Source: Myxococcota bacterium (GTDB lineage: Bacteria; Myxococcota_A; UBA9160; SMWR01). Taken from it: a stretch of DNA of 64,000 bases. The notes beneath the pieces are model-generated. The model saw nothing but the letters and a program-made list of their open reading frames with translations, was not told the origin of the DNA and searched no databases. Shown one piece after another: positions 47,001 to 55,352 of the stretch (position 1 is the stretch's first letter; each line of letters begins with the position of its first letter). The translations under genes were made by a program, and so were the position numbers. The stretch covers positions 284,640 through 348,639 of the forward strand of contig JAKVBI010000001.1 of NCBI GenBank assembly GCA_022447545.1. The letters run 5' to 3'.

Positions 47001-47328
47001 CCACTACGTCAACCAACGGCGTGAGGAGGGGGATCCGATCGAAGTCGCTGTCGTGTCGGCTGGTACATCGCGTTTCCGCCCCATCATTCTCACTTCGCTG
47101 ACCACTTTCGTGGGTCTGACGCCGCTCATGCTGGAGCGCAGTATCCAGGCACAGTTCCTGATCCCGATGGCCGTTTCCCTGGCCTTCGGAGTCCTGTTCG
47201 CGACGTTCGTGACCCTGTTCGTCATCCCGTGCGGTTACTTGATTCTTGAGGATCTCCGCCAAGTGCGAACCCGCCGCAGCAAGGCTCCCGGTTCCGCCCA
47301 GGACTCCCTGGCTCACCAGCCCGGCTGA
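44044..47328 (+). CDS. RND family efflux pump (AcrB/HAE superfamily)
   Basis: 1094 residues in the inner membrane, exporting drugs, lipids or metals by proton antiport. Typical features: N-terminal helix AIAWFATNSVAANLLMG, the first large periplasmic loop with VSVEYLGAAPEEVEQ, transmembrane motif GILVDDAVVVGENI with the DD pair, and the second-half helix LSGVVVNASLVLVHYVNQRREEGD. The predicted topology is 12 helices with two periplasmic loops. Insertions between the halves, such as DDEVSKAPKSH near residue 485, are longer than in AcrB. The substrate is unknown. Co-translated with its adaptor. Confidence 0.93.
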   Translation: MNRAIAWFATNSVAANLLMGLIVVAGVMALLSVPQKQFPDVDINVVTVSVEYLGAAPEEVEQGVCIRIEEAIDGIEGIEELRSVAAEGACNVQAELMTDTDPIVALDDIKNRVDAIDTFPEEAEKPIIEKLSMQRMVMDIAVSGHVGPRSLYVVTERIRDEIAALPNITQVEIALDRPFEMSIEISEESLRRYGLRFDNVVSAVQRSSLDLPGGRLKTSGGEILLRTKGQAYLGDDFEDLVLLTRPDGTRVTLGEVATVNDGFEDTDVEGRFDGVPTLLVQVYRVGTQDVIGISNNVKQYVEQLQSRLPEGVSVTIWEDGSMGLRGRIDTLLRTGSQGFLLVLIVLALFLRFRVAFWVTLGVPIAFLGGFWTWLPLGLSIDVISLFGFICVLGILVDDAVVVGENIYNQQIRLKDRLRGAIVGTQQVATPVVFGVLTTVAAFSPMLFVDGMMGDINSVMGSVVIACLLFSLVESQWILPAHLAHGQYQSDDEVSKAPKSHSALSAFAQRWRKIQNICAGTLEHLAQVRYRGSLQTALTWRYATLAVAVSSLILAMGVIASGRMGFSFFPPIEADFLAARLTMSAGTPADVTKQAVERIERAAYQLAADLDPVHLPEGETFVQHVLSSVGSQPLAERGGGPDTPSQNAGPRSHVGEVAIRLLEPEKRPIPNKDLAAHWRKLVSDIPDTEQLVYASSFFSMGSDIDIQLRGADVETLVDAAERVKQELATYAGVVDISDSFRAGKEEIKLDIEPSAEPLGLTLADLGKQVRQAFYGEEAQRIQRGRDDVRVMVRYPERQRRSVGDLSNLRIRTQEGMEVPFGTVARAELGRGFSSIKRTNRMRVVDVTADVDRSVTTENEVLANFMDTRLPTILADYPGITANLAGASEEQRKSLSGLMRSYLVAIFVIYALLAVPLRSYVQPLLIMCVIPFGLVGAIGGHILLGPIKAMQSGIWNPAQWNVMDLSFMSIIGIVALSGVVVNASLVLVHYVNQRREEGDPIEVAVVSAGTSRFRPIILTSLTTFVGLTPLMLERSIQAQFLIPMAVSLAFGVLFATFVTLFVIPCGYLILEDLRQVRTRRSKAPGSAQDSLAHQPG

Positions 47329-47358
47329 AACGGAGCTTCCCAGCCCGTAAGCACGGGT

Positions 47359-48594
47359 TCACCGGCGCCGACGCGGCATCAGAGTGGAAGCGAAGGTCAC
47401 CAAAACTTGGCTCCACACCGCGACCAGCGACGCATCGCGTAAAGCCACCAGCCAACCGGGCCAGTCGCGGTGCCCGTAGAAATTCCACTTTCCGCGTAAC
47501 AGCCAGTCGCCGCAGAAGAGCGCGTAGGCACCGTACACATATCCCCCCACCGCGACACTGGCCACCACGACGAACAGAGAAGGCGCGAAAAACCAGAAGG
47601 GCACCGACCAGGCCAGGTATTGGAAGGAGAAGAAATTGTGGTTGAATGCGTAAAAGGTCAGGTAGGAGCCGAGTGCCGTGGAGCCCAGACCCTGCGCACT
47701 GCTCTCGCGCCGACGCAGCCATGACAGCAAGAACACAGCCCCCAGACAGATCCAGCTGTTCCACGAGGCGTGCAACGAGGACACCGCCTCGAAGGTCGGC
47801 CTCAGAATCGCCGGGAGCGAGGGAATCCCACCGAACACATCCCAAAGTGTCCAGATGGGGGTACCGCCTGGACTCTCCACCCGCAGCCCCGGATAGGCGA
47901 GTACCCGCTCATAGAGCAGACCCGGCGCCTGCAGCAGGACTGGCAGGGCCAGGGTCGCAGTCGTTCCGAGCAGAGTCAGGGCAAAGATCCAACGGCGTCG
48001 GCCACCCCCCAGCGCAAAGAACAGGGCGGGGACCACCAAGAAGGTCGGGAGCTTGACCGACATCCCCACCCCCACGGCGAGTCCAGCCATCAGCGGCCGC
48101 CCGCGCACCCCAGCGGCGATGCCAAGCAGGGCGAAAAACGCCACCGCGGAGTCGGTATTTCCATGATATGCGGAAAAGAGAATGGCAAGGGGATTGAGCC
48201 AATACGCAGCGAAGATCAAATGGCGACCCGGCGAGCCCACCAGTAACCGTGACAGGAGCAACGCAGTGGCCAGGTCGAGCACCGCAAAGGGGGCCCGCAG
48301 AAACCACTCGAAGGGGATCCCCAACCCGATGGCCGAGGCCCAACCCGTGGCCATGAGAGTGCCCATGAAGGGCGGGTGGTTGAAGACTTCTTGTTCGGCG
48401 TAGTAGCCCACCAGACCGAACCGCCGGGTGCCTGTGGCATGGGCCTCCCAAATCGGAACATCCAGGGTGCCCTCGGTGCCCGCCACCAGATAGGCGCGTA
48501 GGCCAGCACCCAACACGAGCGCTCCCCACCACCAAGCGCCCCGCTCCCGCAGGAATGCCCAGCGTCCCTGAAGCGTTTGGAGATTCCGCAGCAT
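47359..48594 (-). CDS. Multi-pass membrane protein, GT-C family (GT87/DUF2029-like)
   Basis: 411 residues with about nine or ten hydrophobic segments. The first extracytoplasmic loop carries DVPIWEAHATGTRRFGLVGYY and EVFNHPPFMG, with an acidic pair and NHPP typical of GT-C mannosyltransferase-type enzymes that use polyprenyl-phosphate sugars. YHGNTDSAVAF in the next loop fits. It is the last gene of a leftward trio with the YfhO-like protein (24-base gap) and the Nudix gene. Specific sugar unknown. Confidence 0.72.
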   Translation of the reverse strand: MLRNLQTLQGRWAFLRERGAWWWGALVLGAGLRAYLVAGTEGTLDVPIWEAHATGTRRFGLVGYYAEQEVFNHPPFMGTLMATGWASAIGLGIPFEWFLRAPFAVLDLATALLLSRLLVGSPGRHLIFAAYWLNPLAILFSAYHGNTDSAVAFFALLGIAAGVRGRPLMAGLAVGVGMSVKLPTFLVVPALFFALGGGRRRWIFALTLLGTTATLALPVLLQAPGLLYERVLAYPGLRVESPGGTPIWTLWDVFGGIPSLPAILRPTFEAVSSLHASWNSWICLGAVFLLSWLRRRESSAQGLGSTALGSYLTFYAFNHNFFSFQYLAWSVPFWFFAPSLFVVVASVAVGGYVYGAYALFCGDWLLRGKWNFYGHRDWPGWLVALRDASLVAVWSQVLVTFASTLMPRRRR

Positions 48595-48618
48595 GCGTAT
48601 CCGTCCCCTTACCGCACT

Positions 48619-50268
48619 TCAGCGACGTCGCCAGAGACAGAAGACGCCGAGGGCCGCGCTGACGGCGCTGATGACAGCACCGGCTACCACACCCCGTGGC
48701 CGGTAGACGAGGATGAGCTCACGGTTTCCAGGTTCGAGTTCGACAGCGAGCCGGTTCTCACGAGACCCGAGGGAAGCCCCCTCGATCTGCCACTCGTCCT
48801 TGTCAGGACGATGCCACAGCGGAAGAACCAGAGTCGCGGTTTGCCGAGCCTCGGCCCGGTACACCAGACGGTTGGGCGCGAACTCCACGAGTTCAGCGCG
48901 GGCCCCCCCCTCCCCCGTGATTCGCAGTGGCCGTGGCCGTGGATCGATGGACTCAATCGGTGCCCCGACCCCCTCCCGCTGCCAGGTCAGACTCTGGGAA
49001 AAGGCATCGGCCCCCGCGAGCAGCGCAGCTGTAACAAAGGCGGCCAGGGTGGCCATGGGCCAGCGCCGCTGAGACCAATCGTAGAAGCGCTGTGCCCCCA
49101 GGGCTCCGGCGACCGAGAACGCGAAGACCGAGAGCAATAGAAAACGCGATGGGCTGCGCTGAGTGCGCCAGACGGGCAGGTCCTCCAGCAGCGGCCAAAG
49201 GTCGAGGGCGCGTAAACCCACGGGCCACGCCACGGCCAGCACTGCGAACGACCCGCCGGCGATCCACAAAGGCCAGCAACCTCTGGCAAAGATCGAAAGC
49301 ACCAACAGCAGGCCCCCCACGGGACCCACGTAGAACGCCCACTCCCACCAGCCGCTGCCGTGGCTGAAGTCCAGACCCGGCACAGAGGTTTCCACTCCCT
49401 GACCGCGCGAGAGCAGACTGAAACCCAGCGACGCCAGAGGCAGGCCCACGGTTTTTGCCGTCGGTGCGTAGTCAGCGAACTCGACCCACAGAGGAATCAG
49501 CTTGATGGCGCCAAGGCCAGCACTCGCAAGCGTGAATCCGCCCCAGACGAGTAGCGGACGAACCGATCGCTCCGTCGCGCACCAGACCCCGGCCACTGTC
49601 GCGAGAAACAGATTCTGCCAGATAAAGGGTTGGTGCTGACCTCCGAGAATCGTGAGCGCATTGAGTGCTACGGCAGCAACCCATGCCGAGCGATTGCCGA
49701 GCACCGCACGCCGAAACAAACACAAGAGCGCCGGCAACAGATATCCGCCCATCGCCCAGGGGTGACCGATGGCCAGATGGCTCGGAAAGAACCCATTGCC
49801 CACGAACACGACCGTGGCCAGAACCGCCACCGGGGTGGACACCGAGAGATCACGGAGCAGCAGCAACATCCCCACGGAACCGAGGGTCGCAAAGCCGACG
49901 ATCAACAGTTTCAGATACACACCCGTGGAAAACAGCGGCATCAGAACGACGAGGGGACTGAGTTGAGGAGCCTCGGCATTGGCGAGGAAATTCGGGGTGA
50001 TCCAGGCCGTCGCCATATACAGGGGCAGGGTCTGGTGATCCACCAGAGAACGGCGAACCCAATCGAAATAGTGGAAGTGATGGGACGACCAGTCGTTTCC
50101 CGACAGGCTCCCGGTAAACAGCAGGACCGAGTAGAACAGGACCGTCGCAACCCCGCACACTGCGACGGTTAACAGCATTCGGAATCGGGAGAGGCGACGT
50201 AGGTTGGTCGACGAAGATGTCTCGCCCGAGAGCGAGAACGGTCCCATCTCCCCCTGCCCGACGCGCAT
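48619..50268 (-). CDS. Multi-pass membrane protein, YfhO-like
   Basis: 549 residues from ATG 50268; an ATG at 50247 is an alternative. About 11 membrane segments are followed by a C-terminal beta-rich tail (about 440-549) and a final helix. The loop SGNDWSSHHFHYFDWVRRSL and GQHQPFIW recall the YfhO family, which is involved in glycosylation of teichoic acids or membrane glycans. The tail GNRELILVYRPRGV matches the YfhO C-terminus. Downstream is the GT-C gene and upstream, 10 bases away, the Nudix gene. Confidence 0.7.
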   Translation of the reverse strand: MRVGQGEMGPFSLSGETSSSTNLRRLSRFRMLLTVAVCGVATVLFYSVLLFTGSLSGNDWSSHHFHYFDWVRRSLVDHQTLPLYMATAWITPNFLANAEAPQLSPLVVLMPLFSTGVYLKLLIVGFATLGSVGMLLLLRDLSVSTPVAVLATVVFVGNGFFPSHLAIGHPWAMGGYLLPALLCLFRRAVLGNRSAWVAAVALNALTILGGQHQPFIWQNLFLATVAGVWCATERSVRPLLVWGGFTLASAGLGAIKLIPLWVEFADYAPTAKTVGLPLASLGFSLLSRGQGVETSVPGLDFSHGSGWWEWAFYVGPVGGLLLVLSIFARGCWPLWIAGGSFAVLAVAWPVGLRALDLWPLLEDLPVWRTQRSPSRFLLLSVFAFSVAGALGAQRFYDWSQRRWPMATLAAFVTAALLAGADAFSQSLTWQREGVGAPIESIDPRPRPLRITGEGGARAELVEFAPNRLVYRAEARQTATLVLPLWHRPDKDEWQIEGASLGSRENRLAVELEPGNRELILVYRPRGVVAGAVISAVSAALGVFCLWRRR

Positions 50269-50278
50269 CGCCGAGAGT

Positions 50279-50878
50279 CTACGCGCCGTTGCTGCCGCCC
50301 GCCGGTGGAACCCGCGAGGGGCCGCCACCGTCACTCTCGCGTTTCAAATCGAGGTAATGGAGGGTGGCCAACACCAGCGCGTGATCGATCTCACCGGCCC
50401 GGGTGAGTTCCCTCAGCTTGGCGGGCGAATGGAGTTCCACGACGGTGTGCTCTGTGGGCCCATTCGCGATCTCCGCCACACGCTTGGCTCCCGTGGCCAA
50501 GAAGCAATGGAGACGATTCCCGAACAGAGCGGGGTTCGGATTCACGCTACCCAGACGCTCGATCTGTTGGGCCCGGTAACCAGTCTCTTCCAGCAATTCA
50601 CGAGCTGCCGCCTGGGAAGGACTCTCTCCGGGGTCCACCATCCCGCCAGGGACCTCCAGCGTGTCCTTGCGTGCACCATGGCGGTATTGGCGCACCATCA
50701 CCACCTGCCCCTCCACGGTCACCGGCACCACATTGACCCAGTCTGTGGAGTCGATTCGAAAGAAATCATGCCGAGAGGCACCATCGGGTGACTCGCTCGT
50801 CGTGCGACGGACCTGGAAGACGCGGCAGTCCTGCAGGAACTCCGTCGCGATCTCCCTCCAACGTCCCGGACGTGACAC
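50279..50878 (-). CDS. Nudix hydrolase (ADP-ribose pyrophosphatase-like)
   Basis: 199 residues from GTG 50878. The Nudix box is complete: GGMVDPGESPSQAAARELLE continuing ETGY, with G-x5-E-x7-REUxEExGU intact. It follows the strand VNVVPVTVEGQVVMVRQYRHG, typical of the NudF/ADP-sugar pyrophosphatase branch. It may clean up nucleoside-diphosphate sugars, which would fit the glycan genes that follow. The open frame beyond 50878 is antisense to the CLC gene. It is divergent from the CLC gene across 91 bases. Confidence 0.85.
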   Translation of the reverse strand: MSRPGRWREIATEFLQDCRVFQVRRTTSESPDGASRHDFFRIDSTDWVNVVPVTVEGQVVMVRQYRHGARKDTLEVPGGMVDPGESPSQAAARELLEETGYRAQQIERLGSVNPNPALFGNRLHCFLATGAKRVAEIANGPTEHTVVELHSPAKLRELTRAGEIDHALVLATLHYLDLKRESDGGGPSRVPPAGGSNGA

Positions 50879-50969
50879 GACGGAAATCTTAGCTCTTTCC
50901 CTCGGTGGCTGTGCGGCAGCCACCGAAATGCGGGCTAGCATGCGGCGGCTAAGCTCGAAGGGATCCCCC

Positions 50970-53042
50970 ATGGCCAGCGAAAATGCCATCGGCCGAAAGC
51001 GCTCGACGGGCCACGTGTTCATGGTGTTGATTGCCACGGGCTGTGGCTTGGCGGGTGCGCTGGGCGCCGTCGTGTTCCGCTTCATGATCCGGTTCGTCCA
51101 GGCCATTGCGTTCGAGGGCAGCGACGGCGTCATCGCAATGCTCGAAGAAGGGATCCTCGCCGAAGCCCAGGATCCCCTGTCCGTGGCGCGCGAACTCTCC
51201 ATGGGCTCGCGTCTGCTGATCCCGGCCATCGGCGGCCTTCTCGTAGGACCGATCGTTTATTTCTTCGCCCGCGAGGCCAAAGGCCATGGCGTTCCCGAGG
51301 TCATGGCCGCGGTGGCTCTGCGCGGAGGGGTGATCCGCAAACGCGTGGTCGCCGTCAAAGCCATCGCTTCGGCAATCTCCATCGGATCTGGCGGCTCGGT
51401 GGGACGCGAAGGGCCCATCGTCCAGATCGGTTCCGCACTCGGGTCGACGATCGGTCAACTCTTCAAGGTTCCGGCCAGCGAGCTGCGCACCATCGTGGGC
51501 TGCGGGGCAGCAGCCGGTGTCGCCGCGACCTTCAACGCACCCATCGCCGGTGCGTTGTTCGCCGCCGAAGTGATCGTCGGAAATTTTGCAGTGGCTCAGC
51601 TTTCGCCCATCGTCATCTCATCCGTGGTGGCCACGGTCGTGTCCCGCTTCTTCCTTGGCAATCACCCGGCATTCGCCGTGCCGTCCTATGACCTGGTGGG
51701 GCCCTTCGAACTCATCCCGTATGTGGTCATCGGAGCCATCGCGGGCTTCGTGGCACTCGCTTTCATGTTCAGCCTGTATGCCACCGAGGATGCCTTCGAC
51801 CGAATCCGGATTCCCGATTACCTGAAACCAGCTGTCGGAGGCCTGCTGGTGGGAGCCATCGGCTGTGCGCTGCCCAACGTCTTCGGTGTGGGATACAGCA
51901 CCATCAGCGGGGCGCTGTCCAGCGAGATCCCTCTGATGACACTCGGCTTTCTGATCCTGGCCAAGATTGCAGCGACCTCCATCACCATCGGATCCGGGGG
52001 TTCCGGCGGCATCTTCGCCCCGTCGCTGTTCCTGGGGGCCGTCACTGGGGGATTCCTGGGCACCATCGTGCACCAATGGTTCCCCGAGTCCACTGCGACG
52101 TCTGGCGCCTACGCGCTGGTGACCATGGGGGCTGTAGTAGCTGCGGGAACGCACGCTCCCATCACTGCGATCATCATGATCTTCGAACTCACCCAGACGA
52201 TCGACATCATCCCGCCTCTGATGGCTGCATGCGTGGTGAGCACTCTGGTTACAACCTTCCTGCACCGGGACTCGATCTACACCATGAAACTGCGGAGGCG
52301 CGGCATCGACCTGTACGAGGAGGAGGATTCGAACGTTCTTCGTGGTCTCTTCGTACACGACATCATCAACCGAGACCCCGCAGTGATCGATATCGATGCG
52401 AACCTTCCCACCGTCGTGGAGCGCACCCTGGACAGCGACCGAACGGAGTTTTTCGTACAGGACAATCAGGGCAATCTCGTCGGTGTCATCCACCTGCGAC
52501 AACTTACCCGCATGCTGGCGGAACAGGATGTGCTCGAGACCATCGTCATCGCGGGAGACCTCATCGAACCAAGCCTGACCACCTTGACCGAAAATGAGGA
52601 CCTCAATGTGGCCATCCAGCTCTTCAGTAACTCCACCGCTGAAGAAATTGCAGTGGTGGACGAACGCGACGCGTCCAAGCTCGTGGGAAGTGTCCACAAG
52701 CGCGACGTCATCCACGCCTACAACCGGGAGATCCTACGCCGCGACCTGGCCGGAACCGTGTCGAGCAACGTCATCGTTGCGAGCAAAGGGCAGCAGGTGG
52801 ATCTCGGAGGGGGTTACGTGCTGCAGGAGATCCTACCCCCGGTGCACTTCTTCGGTCACTCGATCCGGGAGCTCGACATCGCCGCTACCACGGGGGTCCA
52901 TGTGGTCCTCCACCGCAGACGCGTACCCGAGGCTGGCGAGCCCGCCGTCCGAGTACCTTCCGCCAGCGACGTGATCCACGAAGGAGACCGACTGGTGGTG
53001 GCGGGAACACGACAAGCCGTAGAAAGCCTCGACGCCATCTGA
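50970..53042 (+). CDS. CLC chloride channel/transporter with CBS pair and TrkA_C domain
   Basis: 690 residues. The membrane part carries the CLC selectivity sequences GHGVPEV (106-111 region), GSGGSVGREGPIVQ with gating glutamate E147, and GSGGSGGIFAPSL. Two CBS domains follow (roughly 435-560), then a TrkA_C/RCK-C domain (about 600-690) that usually binds nucleotides or cations. In the loop NAPIAGALFAAEVIVG, the position equal to the proton glutamate E203 of E. coli ClcA is V199, so chloride/proton exchange may be lost. Start ATG 50970 has AAGGG 7 bases upstream; an ATG at 50940 is also in frame. Confidence 0.92.
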   Translation: MASENAIGRKRSTGHVFMVLIATGCGLAGALGAVVFRFMIRFVQAIAFEGSDGVIAMLEEGILAEAQDPLSVARELSMGSRLLIPAIGGLLVGPIVYFFAREAKGHGVPEVMAAVALRGGVIRKRVVAVKAIASAISIGSGGSVGREGPIVQIGSALGSTIGQLFKVPASELRTIVGCGAAAGVAATFNAPIAGALFAAEVIVGNFAVAQLSPIVISSVVATVVSRFFLGNHPAFAVPSYDLVGPFELIPYVVIGAIAGFVALAFMFSLYATEDAFDRIRIPDYLKPAVGGLLVGAIGCALPNVFGVGYSTISGALSSEIPLMTLGFLILAKIAATSITIGSGGSGGIFAPSLFLGAVTGGFLGTIVHQWFPESTATSGAYALVTMGAVVAAGTHAPITAIIMIFELTQTIDIIPPLMAACVVSTLVTTFLHRDSIYTMKLRRRGIDLYEEEDSNVLRGLFVHDIINRDPAVIDIDANLPTVVERTLDSDRTEFFVQDNQGNLVGVIHLRQLTRMLAEQDVLETIVIAGDLIEPSLTTLTENEDLNVAIQLFSNSTAEEIAVVDERDASKLVGSVHKRDVIHAYNREILRRDLAGTVSSNVIVASKGQQVDLGGGYVLQEILPPVHFFGHSIRELDIAATTGVHVVLHRRRVPEAGEPAVRVPSASDVIHEGDRLVVAGTRQAVESLDAI

Positions 53043-53046
53043 ACCC

Positions 53047-55266
53047 TCAAGCGTCGCCGTCCCCTGGAGTAGACTCCAGGCTCTCCTCGAGAATCTCGAC
53101 CCCCGCACCCGGCGTCCCGCCATCCCGGTGATGGACGATACTCGCCTCCTCGAAGATCAAATCGACTCCACCCCCCTCCAGCAAGCTCACGTAGGCGCGG
53201 CTCTGGACCTCGTGACGGAGTCGGTCGGGCGAGTAGCGATAACGGACCGTCCACCGCTCACCTGACCGCAAGGTTCGGCTTTCATTCAAAACCTCTCGAC
53301 GGCCGCCGCCTGCACGTAGGGTGTGGCGGAATTCTGCGGTGCCTGTGCCAGCAATCCGCACGCGGAGTTCGACCTCCACCCACTCTCCGGGCTGGACGGT
53401 GAGGTGCTGACCGCCGAAGAGCACTTTCTCGTGGGGCTGATCGACGCGTACCTCTGGCGTCGCCGTGAGCAGATAGTGGCGGCCTTCGGCCCGCAGCGGT
53501 GGCGTGTAGAGACTGCGCATTGCCATCTCAGCCACGACATCGTCACGTTCCGGCACCCATTCGAGCTGCTGGGCCTCGCGGGAGAACAGGTTCCCATCCA
53601 TGGGTTCGCGCCTCCGGCACTTCCTGAAGTCATCCAGGCACAGCAACATCCGCCCCTGTGGGTCGATGGCTCCCACGTCGTGCTTATTCCCATTGGCGAA
53701 GAAGATCCAGCGGGGCTCGTCGTAGCGGCGAAACACGCTTCTTCCGAAGAAATGGCTTCCCTGGGATGAGAGACCCAGTAAGTCGAGAAGAGAAAGGGGC
53801 AGATCCATCTGGGCGAACGGTTCCTCGATGCGTGCCTGCTCGCCGCCGGGTAAACGAATGACGAGAAATCCCCAGTTCTGACTGATTCGTGCCAGGTTGT
53901 CACTGCCGTACGCGTAGCCCTTGGACTCATCGGAAGTAACCACCAAGATCGTGTCGTCGAGTACACCCGATCGCTCCAAGGCTTCGAGGTAACGGCCGAA
54001 CACCCAGTCGAGATAACCAAGCGCGCGTGTCCATTCGTCGCCTTCCTCGGGGTCGTAGTCGTCGGGCACCGTATAGGGATGGTGGGTGCCAACAGTCAGA
54101 AGCGTCAGAAACCACGGTTGGTGGGTATCTTCCAAGTCCTCGATGAGACCCCGGCTGTGCTCGAACAGAGTTCGGTCGTCTACCCCCCAGTAGGTCCTGA
54201 GATACTCGCTGTCGAAGTAATCATGGCCGTGGACGCGCTCGAAACCAGCCCGCGGCATGAACTGGTCTTTCATGTGGAATGCCAGCGGTGCACCCTGCAG
54301 ATAGGCGGTCGCATAGCCCGCATTGCGGAGTGCCGAGGGCAAACAGGTCCGGTCGCCTGCCGCGAAGCGCGACATCTTCGTTGGGCCTCGCGAGAGATTC
54401 GGCAACTCACCGCATAGCAGGGCGTAGAGCCCGCGGGCAGTCTTGCGCTGATGGTTGATGAACGAAGAGTAGGAAAGGGTTCGGCGAGCCAGAGCATCGA
54501 GTTCGTGCATGGGCGCCAGAGACTGATTGCCATGCACTTCCGCCAGCGAGGGCAACCGTAGCCCGGAGACCGACTCGAGGATCACGAGTAAAACATTGGA
54601 GCCCGCGTAATCTCTCGAGAGAAGGGACTCACCTGAAAGGTCCGCGCGCAGCTCGGGAACCAGGTCGAGCATGGCCGAGGGCGCATCGTCGAAGCGCTCC
54701 CGGGGTGGGTCAGCATCGAGCAGCATGCGAGCCAAGCGGGCACTGTTGTGCTGGAAGAAGTGGGTCTGGCGCCAGACCGAGACATCGTCAGCCCACGGCC
54801 AAATCGCGTAGGAGCCCAGTAGAACCGCAGATCCGAGAAGGCAGAGCCGCGCACTGCGCCTCGGTAATTCAGCAAGGCTCACGTAGGCCAGTGCAGCCGA
54901 ACCCAGCACCCACAATGCCAACAGACCCGGACGGGAAATCACCAGGGCCGAACCAAGCAGGAAGGTGGTGTTGCCCAGATATTCGGCGTCTTGAATGGTC
55001 ACCAACGAACCCAACGCCCGGACGTTTTCGAAATTCACGTACTGAACCAAGGACCAGAGCGCCACCCACAACGTGGCGATGAACCGCGACCACCGGTTCA
55101 CCCAGATCGTCAGGCTGGCGACCAGGAGAGCCACGAAGGCATCGGACACCAGGCCGCGGAAGTCTGAAACCAAGAACTGGCCGTGTACCCCCTCGAGAAT
55201 CAGGGCCACGCGAAAGCCCACGGGCGCCAACAGAACTGCGACGACCAGCAGCACGACCCGAGCCAT
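53047..55266 (-). CDS. LtaS-like membrane sulfatase-fold transferase
   Basis: 739 residues from ATG 55266, with AGGAG 8 bases upstream. Five hydrophobic helices (about 1-150) precede an extracytoplasmic alkaline-phosphatase-type domain. The first metal glutamate is in LVILESVSG (E231) and the nucleophile threonine T276 is in RKTARGLY. THHP is at 394-397. Where LtaS and EptA-type enzymes have a DH pair, this has TSDES (444-448), with Glu instead of His. A beta-rich C-terminal domain (about 590-739) is added. Probably a phosphoglycerol or phosphoethanolamine transferase on envelope glycans. Confidence 0.78.
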   Translation of the reverse strand: MARVVLLVVAVLLAPVGFRVALILEGVHGQFLVSDFRGLVSDAFVALLVASLTIWVNRWSRFIATLWVALWSLVQYVNFENVRALGSLVTIQDAEYLGNTTFLLGSALVISRPGLLALWVLGSAALAYVSLAELPRRSARLCLLGSAVLLGSYAIWPWADDVSVWRQTHFFQHNSARLARMLLDADPPRERFDDAPSAMLDLVPELRADLSGESLLSRDYAGSNVLLVILESVSGLRLPSLAEVHGNQSLAPMHELDALARRTLSYSSFINHQRKTARGLYALLCGELPNLSRGPTKMSRFAAGDRTCLPSALRNAGYATAYLQGAPLAFHMKDQFMPRAGFERVHGHDYFDSEYLRTYWGVDDRTLFEHSRGLIEDLEDTHQPWFLTLLTVGTHHPYTVPDDYDPEEGDEWTRALGYLDWVFGRYLEALERSGVLDDTILVVTSDESKGYAYGSDNLARISQNWGFLVIRLPGGEQARIEEPFAQMDLPLSLLDLLGLSSQGSHFFGRSVFRRYDEPRWIFFANGNKHDVGAIDPQGRMLLCLDDFRKCRRREPMDGNLFSREAQQLEWVPERDDVVAEMAMRSLYTPPLRAEGRHYLLTATPEVRVDQPHEKVLFGGQHLTVQPGEWVEVELRVRIAGTGTAEFRHTLRAGGGRREVLNESRTLRSGERWTVRYRYSPDRLRHEVQSRAYVSLLEGGGVDLIFEEASIVHHRDGGTPGAGVEILEESLESTPGDGDA

Positions 55267-55352
55267 CACGCGCACTCCTGCAGCGGGAACGCCATGGGGC
55301 TGCAACCAGGCCGAAGCGCGATGGTTTCACGGGAGCGCGACACCCACACAGC

